Shown piece by piece: positions 11,101-25,900 of a DNA stretch of 64,000 nt. The stretch spans positions 2,903,501 through 2,967,500 of the forward strand of contig NC_087387.1 of assembly GCF_963675165.1 (NCBI RefSeq), in the 5' to 3' direction. The notes below the pieces were generated by a model that did no database searches, was not told where the DNA came from, and saw only the letters and a program-made list of their open reading frames with translations. The first letter of the stretch is position 1. Each line of letters starts with the position of its first letter. The position numbers and the translations under genes were made by a program. The DNA is from Halichondria panicea (taxonomy: Eukaryota > Porifera > Demospongiae > Suberitida > Halichondriidae).

Positions 11101-14100
11101 ATCCTAGCATAGTACATTTGTTCTGTTGTCAGGCGCGTGATATTGGTTGGACACTAAAAATTACCCATGCAATGTCCTTAGTATTAGATCCCATTTGAGT
11201 GTATTTAGCAGGGAACTATGAGCTATAGTACCGGTACTATAGATTGCTCTGGGCTACAAACTACAACATTGTACATTGTATTGTGAGTTACAAGAAGATA
11301 CACATGTAATAACATGAAAATTATTGTAGCTAAGTCCTTTGTCTAGTAATATAATAACAGAACTAGAATGAAAGAGAGAAGCTCTAGTTTCTTTTTTGGC
11401 TTTGTTCGAGAGTAGTATAGGAGACGCTCGTTTTTTGGGCAGTGTGCTGTGCTTTTTTGCTGCAAGGCTGCATGGGGGAGGAGCTGGATGTATGGAAGTG
11501 CTGGGATTCTAGCTTTGGCTTCTTCCTAAATTAAGTTCCTTTTGCTTTGTTCAAGAGTAGTATAGGAGCCGCTCGTTTGCTGGGCTTGTTTGCTGCAAAT
11601 TATAGCTTAGGTGTCTTCCTTTCGCTTTGTGAGAGTAGTACGAGCCGCTCGTTTCTTGGGAAGTGTGCTGGGCTTGTTTGTTTCGAAACTGGGGGAGGAG
11701 CTGGATGTTTCTGTTTTGTGGGTGGAGCTAAGACTATAATTTTGTCCATAAAACTGAGGTGAAGGAACAGGGTTGACTTGAATAGAGACCACAGATTTAG
11801 TAGAGACATAGAGATGCCAACTTTAGATATTAGTTTCAAAAGAATAATGATGCAGTTGCTAGGTTGGCTGTTTATATAGGTTGACTGTTGCTAAGCTAGT
11901 GGATTTCTAGTAGCCAATAGGTTTTGGGATCTAAATCAGTTAGAACATGTGCATTCGGTATCTATGGTTATAGTGTCCCTCATCCCTCGGGCTAAAGCCC
12001 TCGAGCTTTGGGACACTATAACACATAGATACCTCATGCCCATGTTCTAACTATAACATAGAAATCGAGGGTTAAGAAAGTTAAGGTAATGCTTAACTCA
12101 TAAAATAGAAGCTATAATTATTATACGTTTAGCTTGTACATTGAACAAATACACATGGCTGATATGAAATGTTTTAATGCTCATACACATTAAAATTATA
12201 ACTATGACCTTTGACCTTCACATGCTATAGGACACTATGACCGAGCAAGTAGTTAAATGGCCAGTCAAAAATAGGCTAATTGCTCGGAAATTCACTGGTG
12301 ACCTACTGTTATTCATACCTCTGCTCAAACTACCTATAGTTATTTTTCCCTAAGCTACAGATGCACTAAATTAATTAAGCACATGATTCAGCACTTTGCC
12401 CTATTCAGACCATCCCTGACGAGGCAAATTCGTGGTGGTAATGGTGGCCTCCTGAGGTGTGGTAAGGGAACAACCTGGGAAGGTGGACAGAGAGTGCCAG
12501 CCATTGCTTGGTGGCCGGGTATGATCAGGACAGGAAAAACAATGGAGGTATAATAATTTTGTTTCCAGCACTTCTTCATAATTAAGCTTTAAAACTCAAC
12601 ATATTTTAGCATAATTAATTTTTTTTATATTATTTGCTTTCTGGACGGTTTTTTCTTTCTTAAAGTTAAAGTTACATGTACAGGAAGTATCTATAATTAT
12701 AGTTCAATTTCAAAGCATATCGTCTGCAGTTCTGTTTATTTACATGTATGTTAGCTACCTGTACACTGTCCGTCATGCAATAATAGTTTAGATCATGAAC
12801 GCTTTTGCTCACTTTGCAAGTCTTGAATTTAGGTTGCTGCGACAGTGGATGTTTTTCCTACTGTGATGAAGCTAGTCGGAGGGAAACTGCCCAATGTTAC
12901 TATGGATGGGGTGGACATGGCTCCAATTCTTTTCAACAATCAAAAGGTACTTAAACTGTCACTGACGTGCTTAGCTACAATGTGTGTGAATTGCTTCCGG
13001 TTTGCAGAGCAACAGAGATTTCTATATCCACTATCCTACAAATCCAAACAAGACTCTTGGTGTCTATGCTGTCAGGTGGCAGCAGTACAAGGCACACTAT
13101 TACTCTCACGGGTGAGTTCTAATACACAATTATATATACATTGTGCTTATTGCATGTGCAACAGGCCTATTGCTGTAAACGAAATAATTATAGTTTTGTC
13201 CATTCATCTTTTGTATAGAGGGCTATGTCCAGACTTCTACCCTGACACGGTATGTCGTGGCAACTACTCCCTTCACTCATACGACCCTCCCCTTCTTTAT
13301 AACCTTCATAACGATCCTAGTGAGATTTATGCACTGGATGTCAAAGAGTACACTGATGTTATAAAAGAAATTGAAATGGTGAGTGCATGTGCATGGTATA
13401 ACTATGGAAGTCTTACCGTATGTATACTGTGATTTGCATGCAGCTCGCTTGGAATAAACAAAAACAGCTTACATATAAGACCTTCGATTGAGTAGTGCCA
13501 TGATTTACTTATGTAAACCGTTACACTTCTTAACCCAAGGCGCTTAGACTGCCACGGGTTATATAGTAATCTGTTGCCTTGTTTGTCTGTTTTGTTTGCC
13601 TGTGTACTCTGAGTCTGCTTATCTGGCTGCCAAAACGCCTCGTTGGTTCATAGATTGAAGAGTTACGTAGATTGAAGAGTTAGAGGGATTGGAAATTTCT
13701 CTTTTTACTGGGTGTGGTCAGTCATTAGCACGTGGCTCACAGACTAGGCGTGTTATAAATTGCTGAAAAAGATGATGTCTCGAGGAAACACATTTTGAGG
13801 GAGTTACCCCGGTAAAAATTTGTTAATAGCCTCGTTCATAGGGCGTAACGATAGTTTTGAGGCTCCATTGCAGATTCAATGTAAAAGCATCACGTGCACC
13901 ATTCCGTTGCCAATCCTTCAATCTATGGTTTATTAAAGCTTCGTTTCGAAGAATCTTACCTTGCACGTTAGTGCCTATAAGGTCGATCTTCCTCCTCTGG
14001 CAGTGTTGCATGTGCAGTACCAGGATGTCTATGAACTAGCCTCGATTCCAGGCCGATAAAAATACGGCCTGATACCTACCTATTGCATGGTGATAATGTG

Positions 14101-15547
14101 CATGCGTTAGTTTTTATTCTCCAGAATCTGGGGAATCCCCTTTTTCTTTCTCTTCTATCTATGTACATCAGCTTATAGCTCTCTATTGCGTTATTCCAGA
14201 AGGCTTTCACATTAGTCTGAAGCCAGAAGAGGCTCTCATCTACCTCTATGACGGTTGTGGTCAGGATTTAAGCTCTCTATTGCGTTGTTCCAGAAGGCTT
14301 TCACATTAGTCTGAAGCCAGAAGAGACTCTCATCTACCTCTATGACGGTTGTGTGGTCAGGATTTAAGCTCTCTATTGCGTTGTTCCAGAAGGCTTTCAC
14401 ATTAGTGTGAAGCCAGAAGAGGCTCTCATCTACCTCTATGACGGTTGTATGGTCAGGATTTACCTTGGATCTGTACAGGCTATGAGAAGTGTATGGTGCC
14501 TCAAACTGCTACTTGCGAAGACAACCCAGTTATAGGACCGTCCTAGACGTAGATGAGAGTCTTTTCTGTCTTAAAACTAGTGTTCAAGCCTTCTAGACCA
14601 GCGCAATAGACGGCATAAGCCACAGCTTCACAGAACTCAGTCATGGAGATAAAGTATTACGGAACATATTTTTAGTAAAAACAGACTAATTTCCGGTGTA
14701 ATTTACTAATGTTTTACGTTCTACCTATATTCTAGGTAATTTGAAGCATGTGCGCACTATCACACGCATGCAATAGGTACCAGACCGTATTTTAATGCGG
14801 CCTGGAATCGAAGCTATCTATGAACCTACTGTATCCCATACCATCTGGCCAGCAGGAGTCTATCCATAGACCAAGGGGAGCACGTCATCATGTTACGCTC
14901 AGTCATGTGACAATTATTGAATTCCTTTGGGTCAAGGTGTGTAAAAGCTGATTACTGTAGTGCAAGAGGTGGAGAGCACCGAAGAAGATATTAACAGTGG
15001 GCCAACCTCCTCTGCTCATATAAATCATAACCCTTTTCTAGCTTGTTACGCGGGAAATTGGGAAAGTGTCGAAAATTTCCTCATACTTATAATTATGTAT
15101 AGAATTTATTTTGCGCCTATGCGACTGATGCACCTGTATTGTTAATTGAGCGCACATTAGGTGAATGACGCACGTCCAGCCTCCTCTCCCATAAACCATA
15201 GGTATTCCCAGGGAATTCTTACAACTGCCCTAGATAGCCATGATGTTATGCTACATTATGTCTATATACGTACATGTTATTTATAAATTTTGCTCTTAAT
15301 ACTCCACAACCCTACTACCGATATTGATACTGTCACTGATGTGATTTGTCTGAGCGGGGATTGTTTAACAAATTTAATATTTCAGGTGAAAGCCAACTTT
15401 GAGGCAGGTATGGTGTGGGGAGAAAGTCAAATGGACAGGGGAAAGAACTCATCCTATGACCCGTGTGCCAAGCCTGGTTGCACTCCATTCCCTGCCTGTT
15501 GTACCACTAACTCATTCATTGAGCCAAACATGAGTTTACTTGTGTAG
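8180..15547 (+). CDS. Arylsulfatase A-like sulfatase, paralogue 1 (512 aa)
   Basis: Hydrolyses sulfate esters; by family resemblance to animal arylsulfatase A it is probably lysosomal or secreted. Eleven exons: 8180-8287, 8975-9179, 10014-10153, 10201-10282, 10345-10461, 10542-10749, 12409-12547, 12833-12946, 13008-13111, 13219-13378 and 15386-15547. They sum to 1539 nt with all phases agreeing. A signal peptide covers about residues 1-25. Metal and active-site residues are present: FADD (D35, D36), the formylglycine motif CSPSR (C75), GKWHLG (K129, H131), QHTHH (231-234), DNG (D285, N286) and CGKGTT (K306). Length matches the family (about 500 aa). Intron 2 holds a LINE fragment, intron 6 a hairpin and tandem repeats, and intron 10 a 780-bp Mutator-like element. 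It is a tandem copy of the gene at 19921-27374. The natural substrate cannot be told from sequence. Confidence 0.93.
9336..9675 (+). pseudogene. LINE reverse transcriptase C-terminal fragment
   Basis: Frames read [20 protein letters not shown], then after a frame break [20 protein letters not shown]. This is the typical end of the reverse transcriptase ORF in jockey/CR1-type non-LTR elements ('RPHLEYA.VW.P...KDI..LE'). It is frameshifted, lacks the catalytic part and lies in intron 2 of sulfatase 1. The second paralogue has no such fragment, so the insertion followed the duplication or was lost there. Confidence 0.75.
11375..11720. repeat. Three diverged tandem repeats in intron 6
   Basis: Units of roughly 100-150 bp share 'gagtagtataggagccgctcg' type sequence (first 20 bases similar), 'gctgggcttgtttgctgcaa' and 'gggggaggagctggatgt'. 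No coding potential is evident. Confidence 0.6.
11939..12051. repeat. Long hairpin, about 41-bp arms
   Basis: 'gttagaacatgtgcattcgg' at the left pairs with 'ccatgttctaac' at the right, with arms of about 41 bp around a 30-bp loop. The pairing includes the shared core 'tatagtgtccc'/'gggacactata'. It is probably a small foldback element in intron 6 of sulfatase 1. Confidence 0.7.
14037..14816. mobile_element. Mutator-like element, 780 bp, 9-bp TSD, internal tandem repeats
   Basis: The ends are TAGCCTCGATTCCAGGCCG at the left and the near-complement at the right (one mismatch in the first 10 bases). The 9-bp direct repeat 'tctatgaac' flanks it at 14028-14036 and 14817-14825. Inside, a unit of about 110 bp starting 'agctctctattgcgtt' and ending 'ggtcaggattta' is repeated three times (about 14178-14462), with a diverged inverted copy further right. 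It has no ORF of note. It lies in intron 10 of sulfatase 1, and the equivalent intron of sulfatase 2 lacks it. Confidence 0.9.
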
Positions 15548-15701
15548 TCGTGGTGTACTGTAGACACTGTCTTACTAACATGTATAGACCTATATTATAG
15601 TATTAGCTCACTTATGAAGTCTGTACTTCATTATATCGTTTTCGTGTGGCTATTTGTGCATGGATAATTTATATATTGTTTTTGAACACATACATAATTA
15701 T

Positions 15702-15943
15702 GAGAAACAGATTGAACACATTCTATGTATGAGAAACAGATTGAACACATTCTATGCATGATAAACAGATTGAACACATTCTATGCATGAGAAACAGATT
15801 GAACACATTCTATGCATGAGAAACAAATTGAACACATTCTATGCATGAGAAACAGATTGAACACATTCTATGCATGAGAAACAGATTGAACACATTCTAC
15901 ACATTCTATGCATGATAAACAGATTGAACACATTCTATGCATG
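15702..15943. repeat. 29-bp minisatellite, about 8 copies
   Basis: The unit reads 'gagaaacagattgaacacat' followed by 'tctatgcat'. Start positions 15702, 15731, 15760, 15789, 15818, 15847 and 15876 are exactly 29 bp apart, with one irregular copy after that. There are no unique spacers, so this is a minisatellite. Confidence 0.92.
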
Positions 15944-16470
15944 TGCTTCGGCTATGGCTTGTAGAGATGGGTGTGGGTCAATGGCTGTGCACAAACTAAC
16001 CATCGATTTTATGCCTTGCTGCTGCCTCGATGGAAGTATGTGTGGCCTCTAAAAGCTGCACTCTGGTCAACTAAGCTGCTTAGCAAGCATGTAGACTATT
16101 GTAGAGCTTGTGTCCACTTGTAAAGTGCCTGTGTACACAAATGGCTTGCTGCTTCCTCTTCGAAAATATTCTATGGCTACCAAGATAGTCCAGAGGGTCT
16201 ACCAATGGATACTACTCAGTCCTACATGCTGTATAGCTTGTTTTAAACCTTTTTTTTTAAGTGTCCTAATTGAACAGCTCAGCAGAACTTCAAAGGATAA
16301 TCGCATTCATGATACTATCCAATCTGCCACAGAATCCAATATCATGCAACATTCACAAGTGGATAACACGCTCCCTCCCAGATTGTTGTTGTAAAATTTA
16401 CAACAATTTGACCAGTAAAAAGTTAAGTGGGTTACTTTATCTTGATGAATTTAGATACCTGCCAATTCTC

Positions 16471-16510
16471 TAGCCTCTCTAAAATAAAAATCAGCCTGGG
16501 AACGAGGCTA
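16471..16510. mobile_element. 40-bp Mutator-like mini-element with 9-bp TSD
   Basis: The sequence begins TAGCCTC and ends GAGGCTA, the same termini as the larger elements at 5163, 14037, 41547 and 52310. It is flanked by the 9-bp direct repeat 'ccaattctc' (16462-16470 and 16511-16519). Only 26 bases separate the inverted ends, so it is the smallest copy in the window and probably an internal-deletion remnant. Confidence 0.7.
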
Positions 16511-17580
16511 CCAATTCTCATGAAATGTTTCCCAAGCAAGCAAGCAATTAAAATTTCGACTACATGTCAGCAGCAAAAACGTTTTAACAACTGCATGACC
16601 ACAGCAGCTGCTAACCTTGTTACCAGGCCGAAAAATAAAAATCAGCCTGAGGACGAGTATGGCTTTAGTACTGCAAAAATTATGCGGTTATAGGTACACT
16701 CTACATAACAGCTTTTGCAAATACAGTGTAGCACTTACTATCTTACGTCTGACTAGTGAGCTGACGTCAAACTTGTGGTGAAATGTTTGCTTAGTAGTAG
16801 ATTTTTTGAGTTAGCCTCTATTTATGCTCAGTGTCTTTGCTGATATGGTATTCATATTCCTCACATTCACTTAATTATACCAGGATCGAGTACATTAAGG
16901 GTGGATTGAGTGAGGTAACATACAGATACTTACTCTGTCTATTTAAAATGGTTTTACGGGTCTATTTGCTGGTACACTACAGCATACGTTAATATTTCTT
17001 GATTGTTTGTTGATGAAAATGAATGAATGCCTCTTTGAAGTAGATACCGCCTGTCTATTGGTTTATCTGTCCACCCACCTGTGTGGTACAAAAGATTATG
17101 CCAAGCTTTGAAAGAATTAGAGAGGCTTGTACTTGTTGATTGTTTTATTGAAGGAAATAAAATGGCTCTTTGAAAGTGAGTAGACACCACCTGTCCATTA
17201 GCAAGAGCACTCATATGTGAGACAGAGCATTCTGAGTATTTTGGTCGGCTTCTGTTATGATTGTCGGTAACAAGCCAATAAAAGCAATCTTAAGAATTAA
17301 CTTGGAATTGCCATGGCCTGCAAAATGCAAATCCTTATGATTATATACACTGTGCAACTGTTTCTGGTGGACACAACGTTATTGCTGTAGAGAAAAGACT
17401 AAAACCACCAAGTTGGTTCAAATGGCCAGTTGTACGGTACATCAAATCTCCTCATGACTAGTGATTGCGATGGTAGCTCAGCTAACTTGTTGCTTGCTTC
17501 ATTTTGGCAAAATGATGAGCTAAAACTCGTACGTATTATTATAGGGCCTGTACTAGTACTGTCAAAATTGAATTTTTTCC

Positions 17581-19663
<2,083 letters not shown>

Positions 19664-19920
19664 TGTTGTTTCTTTTTGATTTCACAGTTTTATAATTGTT
19701 GGCAGTTTAATTTCTAGTTGACTCTGCCTTGATTTTATAGCTTCAGTTTGCACGGGGATGTGATCTAGCGCGCGGGTATGGACCCCTGATTTCGGGGGGG
19801 CCTAATTATTAGCGCGATCTACTTAATTTAGCGCAAATTCACTAAAATTAGCTAAAATTAGCTTCAGCCACTCCCACTGAAAGCTACACCACAAACAACG
19901 AGGACAAACAAGTATTAAAA
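19664..19920. promoter_or_regulatory. Divergent intergenic region, propeller-EGF gene and sulfatase 2
   Basis: The start codons of the minus-strand propeller gene and the plus-strand second sulfatase are 257 bp apart. The last 60 bp resemble the region upstream of sulfatase 1 ('cactcccactgaaagc'), which may keep shared promoter elements. No TATA box is clear. Confidence 0.45.
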
Positions 19921-22900
19921 ATGTGTGCTTTTGTGTGGATGTGCAGGCTCACTTGCTTGATCCTGCTAATAGACTATGGAGCATCTAAGGCTGTGGCCAA
20001 GCCTAATGTCATTCTGCTCTTTGCAGATGATGTAAGTTTTACCTACAAATTGAGGAGATACATCCCTGAAAATTAAAGCTTTCATGCAGCGCAGTACGTT
20101 ACCATTTTTAACTTTAACCTGTACAAATATTTGGCAAACAATTTTTTTAGCGCATTGATTTTTAGTAGCAGCTACACTGTTAACGAGAGTGTATGCATAC
20201 TGATAGAACCTTTATAATAATAACTGCTGCAACCTGTGTCAAGAGCACCCCCCTAAGCTAAAAATTTATTACTTGTTTATCTGGAAGCTATTCATATTGA
20301 AACGGTGAGCAGCACTAGCTATTCAGATTGAAAGCTAGCAATTGCATGTCTCATGATTTAGACCACACCTTTAAAATGTTGTCATGCGCAGGAAAAGAAG
20401 GTGTGGCTTCCGGTGCATGGACGTATAAAATGTTCGCGTGCTCTCAGCACCCTCCTACAGCATTTCCTAGAAACGCCACAGGAGGGTATAATTAACTATA
20501 ATGGAGTGAAATACTGATGCTTGGGCACATACAATTGTTGCATGTGCAGGCAATACCCAGATATACTGCAGAATTTCACACAACTCAAATGGGATGTAGT
20601 GTAAGTGTAGTTACCCCGTGCATACGTAGCGCACAGCAGGGGTAGAGTGGTTGGTGTGTGCGTTGGTTTGTGTGTGTGCGTGCGTGCGTGCGTGACAACT
20701 TTCATGAACTACTTAATTGCTAATGAGACAGTAGTTGAAAAATAATAGGCTAGTTGTAGTTGAAACTTGTAGACGATCTTCGAAGGTGACAAAAACAATG
20801 TTTTCTTGATCTAATCGTTTCTTTATAGATTCATGATCATTCTCGATTCACGATCATTCCCCATACTGATAATGCTTGTTACAGTAAAAGTTATCATATT
20901 CGTTTTTGCCACTGTGCAATGAAGCTCAACGCACGGGGTGAATCCTCTATGAGCATCTTGTTATGTGTTGTTGCTATACTATAATAATGTAGTAGTTATT
21001 TCTCCTCCAACTCATTAAATCATTTGGTGCTAGAGGTCAGAAAGCTTTTGGAAACATCCAATTTGGGAGCCTAGGGTGGAATTAGTCTCATAAATTATCC
21101 GCTCCCTGGAGAAACCGTCTGAGCACTTTAGTCTGAACTTTTTTGGCCAGATCGGAATTCCGACCTAACCAATCAGATCAAGGATTCAGAATGACAAGAA
21201 GCGTATGCGTTCTATACAGTAGGATGCATTTATAGCTAGCGCTATAGTCAGCCTAACTGTGGCTACTGTTAGCCAGTCACAGTAAGTTGAGTTGACTGCA
21301 CTAGTGCTGCTGAGCAACTTTTTCTTGTTCTTTTAGCAACGTTCTTGCATGGAGCAAGCCAAACAAAAATTCATAGCTGCTAGTCAAGCGTTCGCGGTTG
21401 ACCTTTTACATGCGTTGGTTTTGACACTGATGTAATGACATTAACATTCCATTGTGGAATGACCTCTGGACTAAAGTGCTCAGACGGTCTCTCCTGAGAG
21501 CGGCTGATTCATGAGACTCGGGTGGAATAATGCTTGAAATTGTGTCTTCTGCTCCTAACAAAACGAGCTGCTTTGCAGATATAGAGTGGTACATCCCAAA
21601 GTCTGTATAATTATTGCAGTATCCGGAATAGACTATACGATAATTATAACCGTTTGTGTCCGAGCATCAAGTTTGCAATTTTTCCGCTTTGATCATGGGC
21701 TTGGCCGAAATTGGCAAAATAATGAGTGATATGACTATAGCATTATTTTAATTTGCATATATTTCTAGCTTGGCTATGGTGATTTGACAATGTATGGCCA
21801 TCCAACCTCAACTAATCCCAACTTGGAGAAAATGGCTTCTGAAGGCTTACTCTTCACTCAGTTCTACTCAGCCAGTCCAGTGTGCAGTCCATCGCGAGCT
21901 GCTCTGCTCACAGGACGATACCAGACTCGCAGTGGAGTGTATCCCGGAGTGTTTGGCAGCAACAGCGTTGGAGGTGTGTAGCAAACAGTCATATTATCAG
22001 TGTAAGGTGTTATTATAATAATTATTCATGAATGGTATTGCATGACGTATATTTGGCGACGAACAAGACTTAGCGAATCTAGGTGAGGGTCACCAAATTA
22101 GTGACTCACCAATTACATTCTCATGTCATTATTATATAATGTTCACTAAATGTACCTGCTACCGTATAGCTGGTAATTTTCGTGGGGAAAAATATTCGTG
22201 GTTTTCGTGGTTGGAGGTCTGACCACGAATATTTTACCCACGAATGAAGCGACCTTGCCTACCTTTACCTACAATCCAAGCATCAACCACAAAAATATTA
22301 TCCACGAAATGTCTCAATATTGCTGAACCACGAATATTTTGTCCCCCGAAAATTACCCGCTATACAGTATATACGGTATAATTATGTGCCTCAAGGCGTA
22401 GCCGCCACGGGGAATACGATAAAGCTGACTGTGTGTATCTGTCGATCTGCCTATCCCAGCTGTAAATGTTGCAACGCAACAAAAACCAACAGCTTTTTAT
22501 ACAGGCCTCTAGCCACATTCTTGGTACGTGGATTTGCAAACTAATGTTTCTTTCTTGCTACAGTGAAGGCTGTTTGCAGTCTCTCAGAATTGTTTGCAAC
22601 ATCATCTGTTTGCACAAACTTTCTTTTGAACTTACAAGTTATATAAAAAATATTATGTAGCCTTGCACTAAGCGATAGCTGTTTGTTAGCTACAACGTCT
22701 AGAGTCAGAAAAGAGCTGCAAAGCTGTATAGTACTGCCAGAAGCAACATCCATTGTGAACTCTGACATATTTGCAGATCCACCCCCTTTTTTAATTTTAT
22801 TCATTGACAGGAAATGCATAATCATCTATGCTTCTATCCAGAGGAGGAATGCCAGTGTTAAAAGGTCACTAATTAAAACACCACGTGGCCCAATGTTTTA

Positions 22901-25900
22901 CATGTAAAACTGAGTTTACCCTCGCGCCCCTGAGTTTATGCACCATCACTAGCTTGATCCTCTTTATAATCACAACAGGAATCAGTTGAGCTATCGCGCC
23001 CCAGAGGAATCAGCTTGAGAGAGGAGATCCAGGATTTAATTGAAACCTTTGAGTTTTTATTGCATTCTTCGAAACCACAAGATATGGAAAATAGCCTGCC
23101 GTGGCTAGAGAATAAATTTTGATATACTGGCTTGCTGCACTGGATAGATCTAGGTATATTAAGCTTTCTAAGCAGGCAAATAAAGAACAGAAGCGCTATA
23201 TAAGCTGCTATATGCAGCAAAGGTCAAGAACCCAGAACAAGAATGTTTAATCCTTCATTAAACGTGACCCTATTGACCCTGGCGTTCCTCCTCTGGCTTC
23301 TATCCTTGAAGATCATCTCTATCCATCAGAATCCTCTTCCATAAACTTTTTAACCAAAGCAAAACATGCCTCAAGGCATTAAGCACTTGGGATATTGTCT
23401 TTAGTTTCTGGTCAGATTTAACAGTGCCTATGCCTGATTATCGTCCTATCATGTTACACTTGAACATAATGCAATTGTAGGACTTCCTTTGAATGAGACT
23501 ACGATAGCTGAAGGCCTAAAGGCTGAAGGCTATAACACCAGTATCATCGGCAAGTGGCACCTGGGAGTGGGCAAGGACAATGAGTATCTCCCAACAAGGC
23601 AGGGCTTCGACTCGTATCTGGTAAGACTTTTATTTGTACTGTATTTTAGTATTGTTTGAATTCTGTTTTAATTTACAGGGAATACCATTTTCTCATGACA
23701 TGTGCCCGTGCTTGGTATGTTTCTATCCCAATGCGCCTTGCTTTGATAAGTGCCGAACAGGTAAGTTGTATGTATTACGTTGTATCTTATTGTGACATTC
23801 CCGCTGCTTTTATAGGAGAGTCTCCCTGCCCTCTGTTCCAAAATGAGAAAATAGTCCAGCAACCAGCAGACTTTCTTCAACTGACAGAAAATTATGTCAA
23901 GGGAGCAGAGTCATTTATCAAAACCAATGCCAGTATGTTAGCCTCACAATTCACCACAGAATTCTGCAGTTTAACATCATGCAGCCCTGCATGCCCCTAT
24001 TATAGTATTACAATTCCTCTTTTAACAGACAAGAAGGCGCCATTCTTTCTGTATATGGCTTTCCAACACACCCATCATCCGCAATTTGCCAGCAAAACTT
24101 TCACCAACTCCAGTGTCCGAGGTAAGTTTGGAGATGCCCTCAATGAACTGGACTGGGCTGTGGGACAAGTATTCCAATTTATTGAAGACGCCGGGGTGAA
24201 AGATAACACGTTTGTCTTCTTTACTTCTGATAACGGGTGAGCAGTTGTTAAGCTACAATTAAGAGGCTGTACCTACGTCTATATATAATTATAATGTCAT
24301 AAAAGCTTTCATGATACTAATAGATCAGTATGTTACAATCCAGACTCATTCCCCCCCCCCCTCCCCCACTGACACACCACCAGCATTATTGTATATAGCT
24401 AGAAACGTTTTGTATGTAAGCAACGGACTATGCAACTATTAAAATTATAGAGCACATCTTGATTGCCCTGACAAGTTGTCCTAGCGTAATACATTTTGTT
24501 CTGCCATCAGGTGATATTGGTTGGACACTATAAAAATTACCCATGCAATGCCCTTAGTAATCTCTATAAAAATTCAGGGTTTACGAAAGTTAAGGTAATG
24601 ATTAGCTCAAAAATTAGAAGCTATGTATTATGTTTAGGCCTGCATGCAGCTCTTGTACATTGAACAAGACACATGGCTGATATGATAGTGCATGCGCATC
24701 ATAACTATGACATTTAACCTTCAATATTTGCATGCTAGGACACTATGACCAAGCAAGTAGTTAAATGGCCGGTAATAGACTAATTGCTCCAAAATTCACC
24801 GGTGACTGGCTGTTATTTATACTTTTGCTTGAACTACTAAATGCCATTATACATCTTAGTTCCTGTTACCCTAAGCTACAGGTACATAATTTTGCAATTT
24901 GACCTATTCAGACCATCCTTACTGAGGCAAATTCGTGGTGGTAATGCTGGCCTCCTGAGGTGTGGTAAGGGAACAACCTGGGAAGGTGGACAGAGAGTGC
25001 CAGCCATTGCTTGGTGGCCGGGTATGATCAGGACCGGAAAAACAATGGAGGTATGCATAAACTTTATTTTGGTTTCTGGACGTTTGTCCTATAGGAGTTT
25101 CATAGTTTGTTCAATTACAATTCTGTTTGTTACTATAGTATTGTTAAAATTAGGTATGCTACCTGTACACTGTCTGTCACAATACTATATAGGTACCGAA
25201 TGTTTTGTGAGTACCAAACATATGCGAACTTTGTGAGGGTATCAATTCGCAACCATAAAATCGCAAAACCTAAATTACTACTGGTACACACGATTGCTAG
25301 TTAGATCGCAAAAGCTCAATTTTTCTGCTGATTTGGCTCATTCGCAAAGGTTTTTCACACGCAAAATATGTTAGTAATACTGTATGGTTCAGCTTTTGCT
25401 CACTGCATGTGCAATTAGGTTGCTGCGACAGTGGATGTTTTTCCTACTTTGATGAATTTAGTAGGAGGGAAACTGCCCAATGTTACTATGGATGGGGTGG
25501 ACATGGCTCCAATTCTCTTCAACAACCAGAAGGTACTTAAACTGTGACGTGCTACTTCAATGTGTGTGAATCGCTTCCGACTTTCAGAGCAACAGAGATT
25601 TCTATATCCACTATCCTACAAACCCAGACAAGACTCTTGGTGTCTATGCTGTCAGGTGGCAGCAGTACAAGGCACACTATCACTCTCATGGGTGAGTTCT
25701 AATACTCAGTTATATATACGTTCTGCTTATTGCAAGTGCAACAGGCCTATTGCTGTAAACGAAATAATTATAGTCTCTCCATTCGTCTTTTATCAATTTA
25801 TGTATAGAGGGCTGTGTCCAGACTTCTACCCTGATACGATGTGTCGGAGCAACTACTCCCTTCACTCATACGACCCTCCTCTTCTTTATAACCTCCATAA

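Larger units (their letters stand above)
15548..17400. other. Intergenic between sulfatase 1 and the propeller-EGF gene
   Basis: No gene is seen. It contains a 29-bp tandem array (15702-15943) and a 40-bp mini-element (16471-16510). It also contains sequence around 16900-17215 ('ttatctgtccacccacctg', 'gccaagc.ttgaaag') that recurs after sulfatase 2 at about 28290-29640. The duplicated block therefore extends well beyond the stop codon. The short open frames here look random. Confidence 0.6.

Noticed and set aside
15702-15943. Regular 29-bp repeats resembling a CRISPR array
   Set aside because: Units are directly adjacent with no unique spacers and there are no cas genes; it is a minisatellite in a eukaryotic intergenic region.
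21784-21981. Separate small genes in the sulfatase regions (several 60-90 residue frames)
   Set aside because: They are single exons of the two sulfatase genes read past their splice sites, or frame shadows of them.
22936-23220. 94-residue minus-strand frame in intron 2 of sulfatase 2
   Set aside because: No recognisable domain, no splice-compatible partner, and it lies in repeat-rich intronic DNA.
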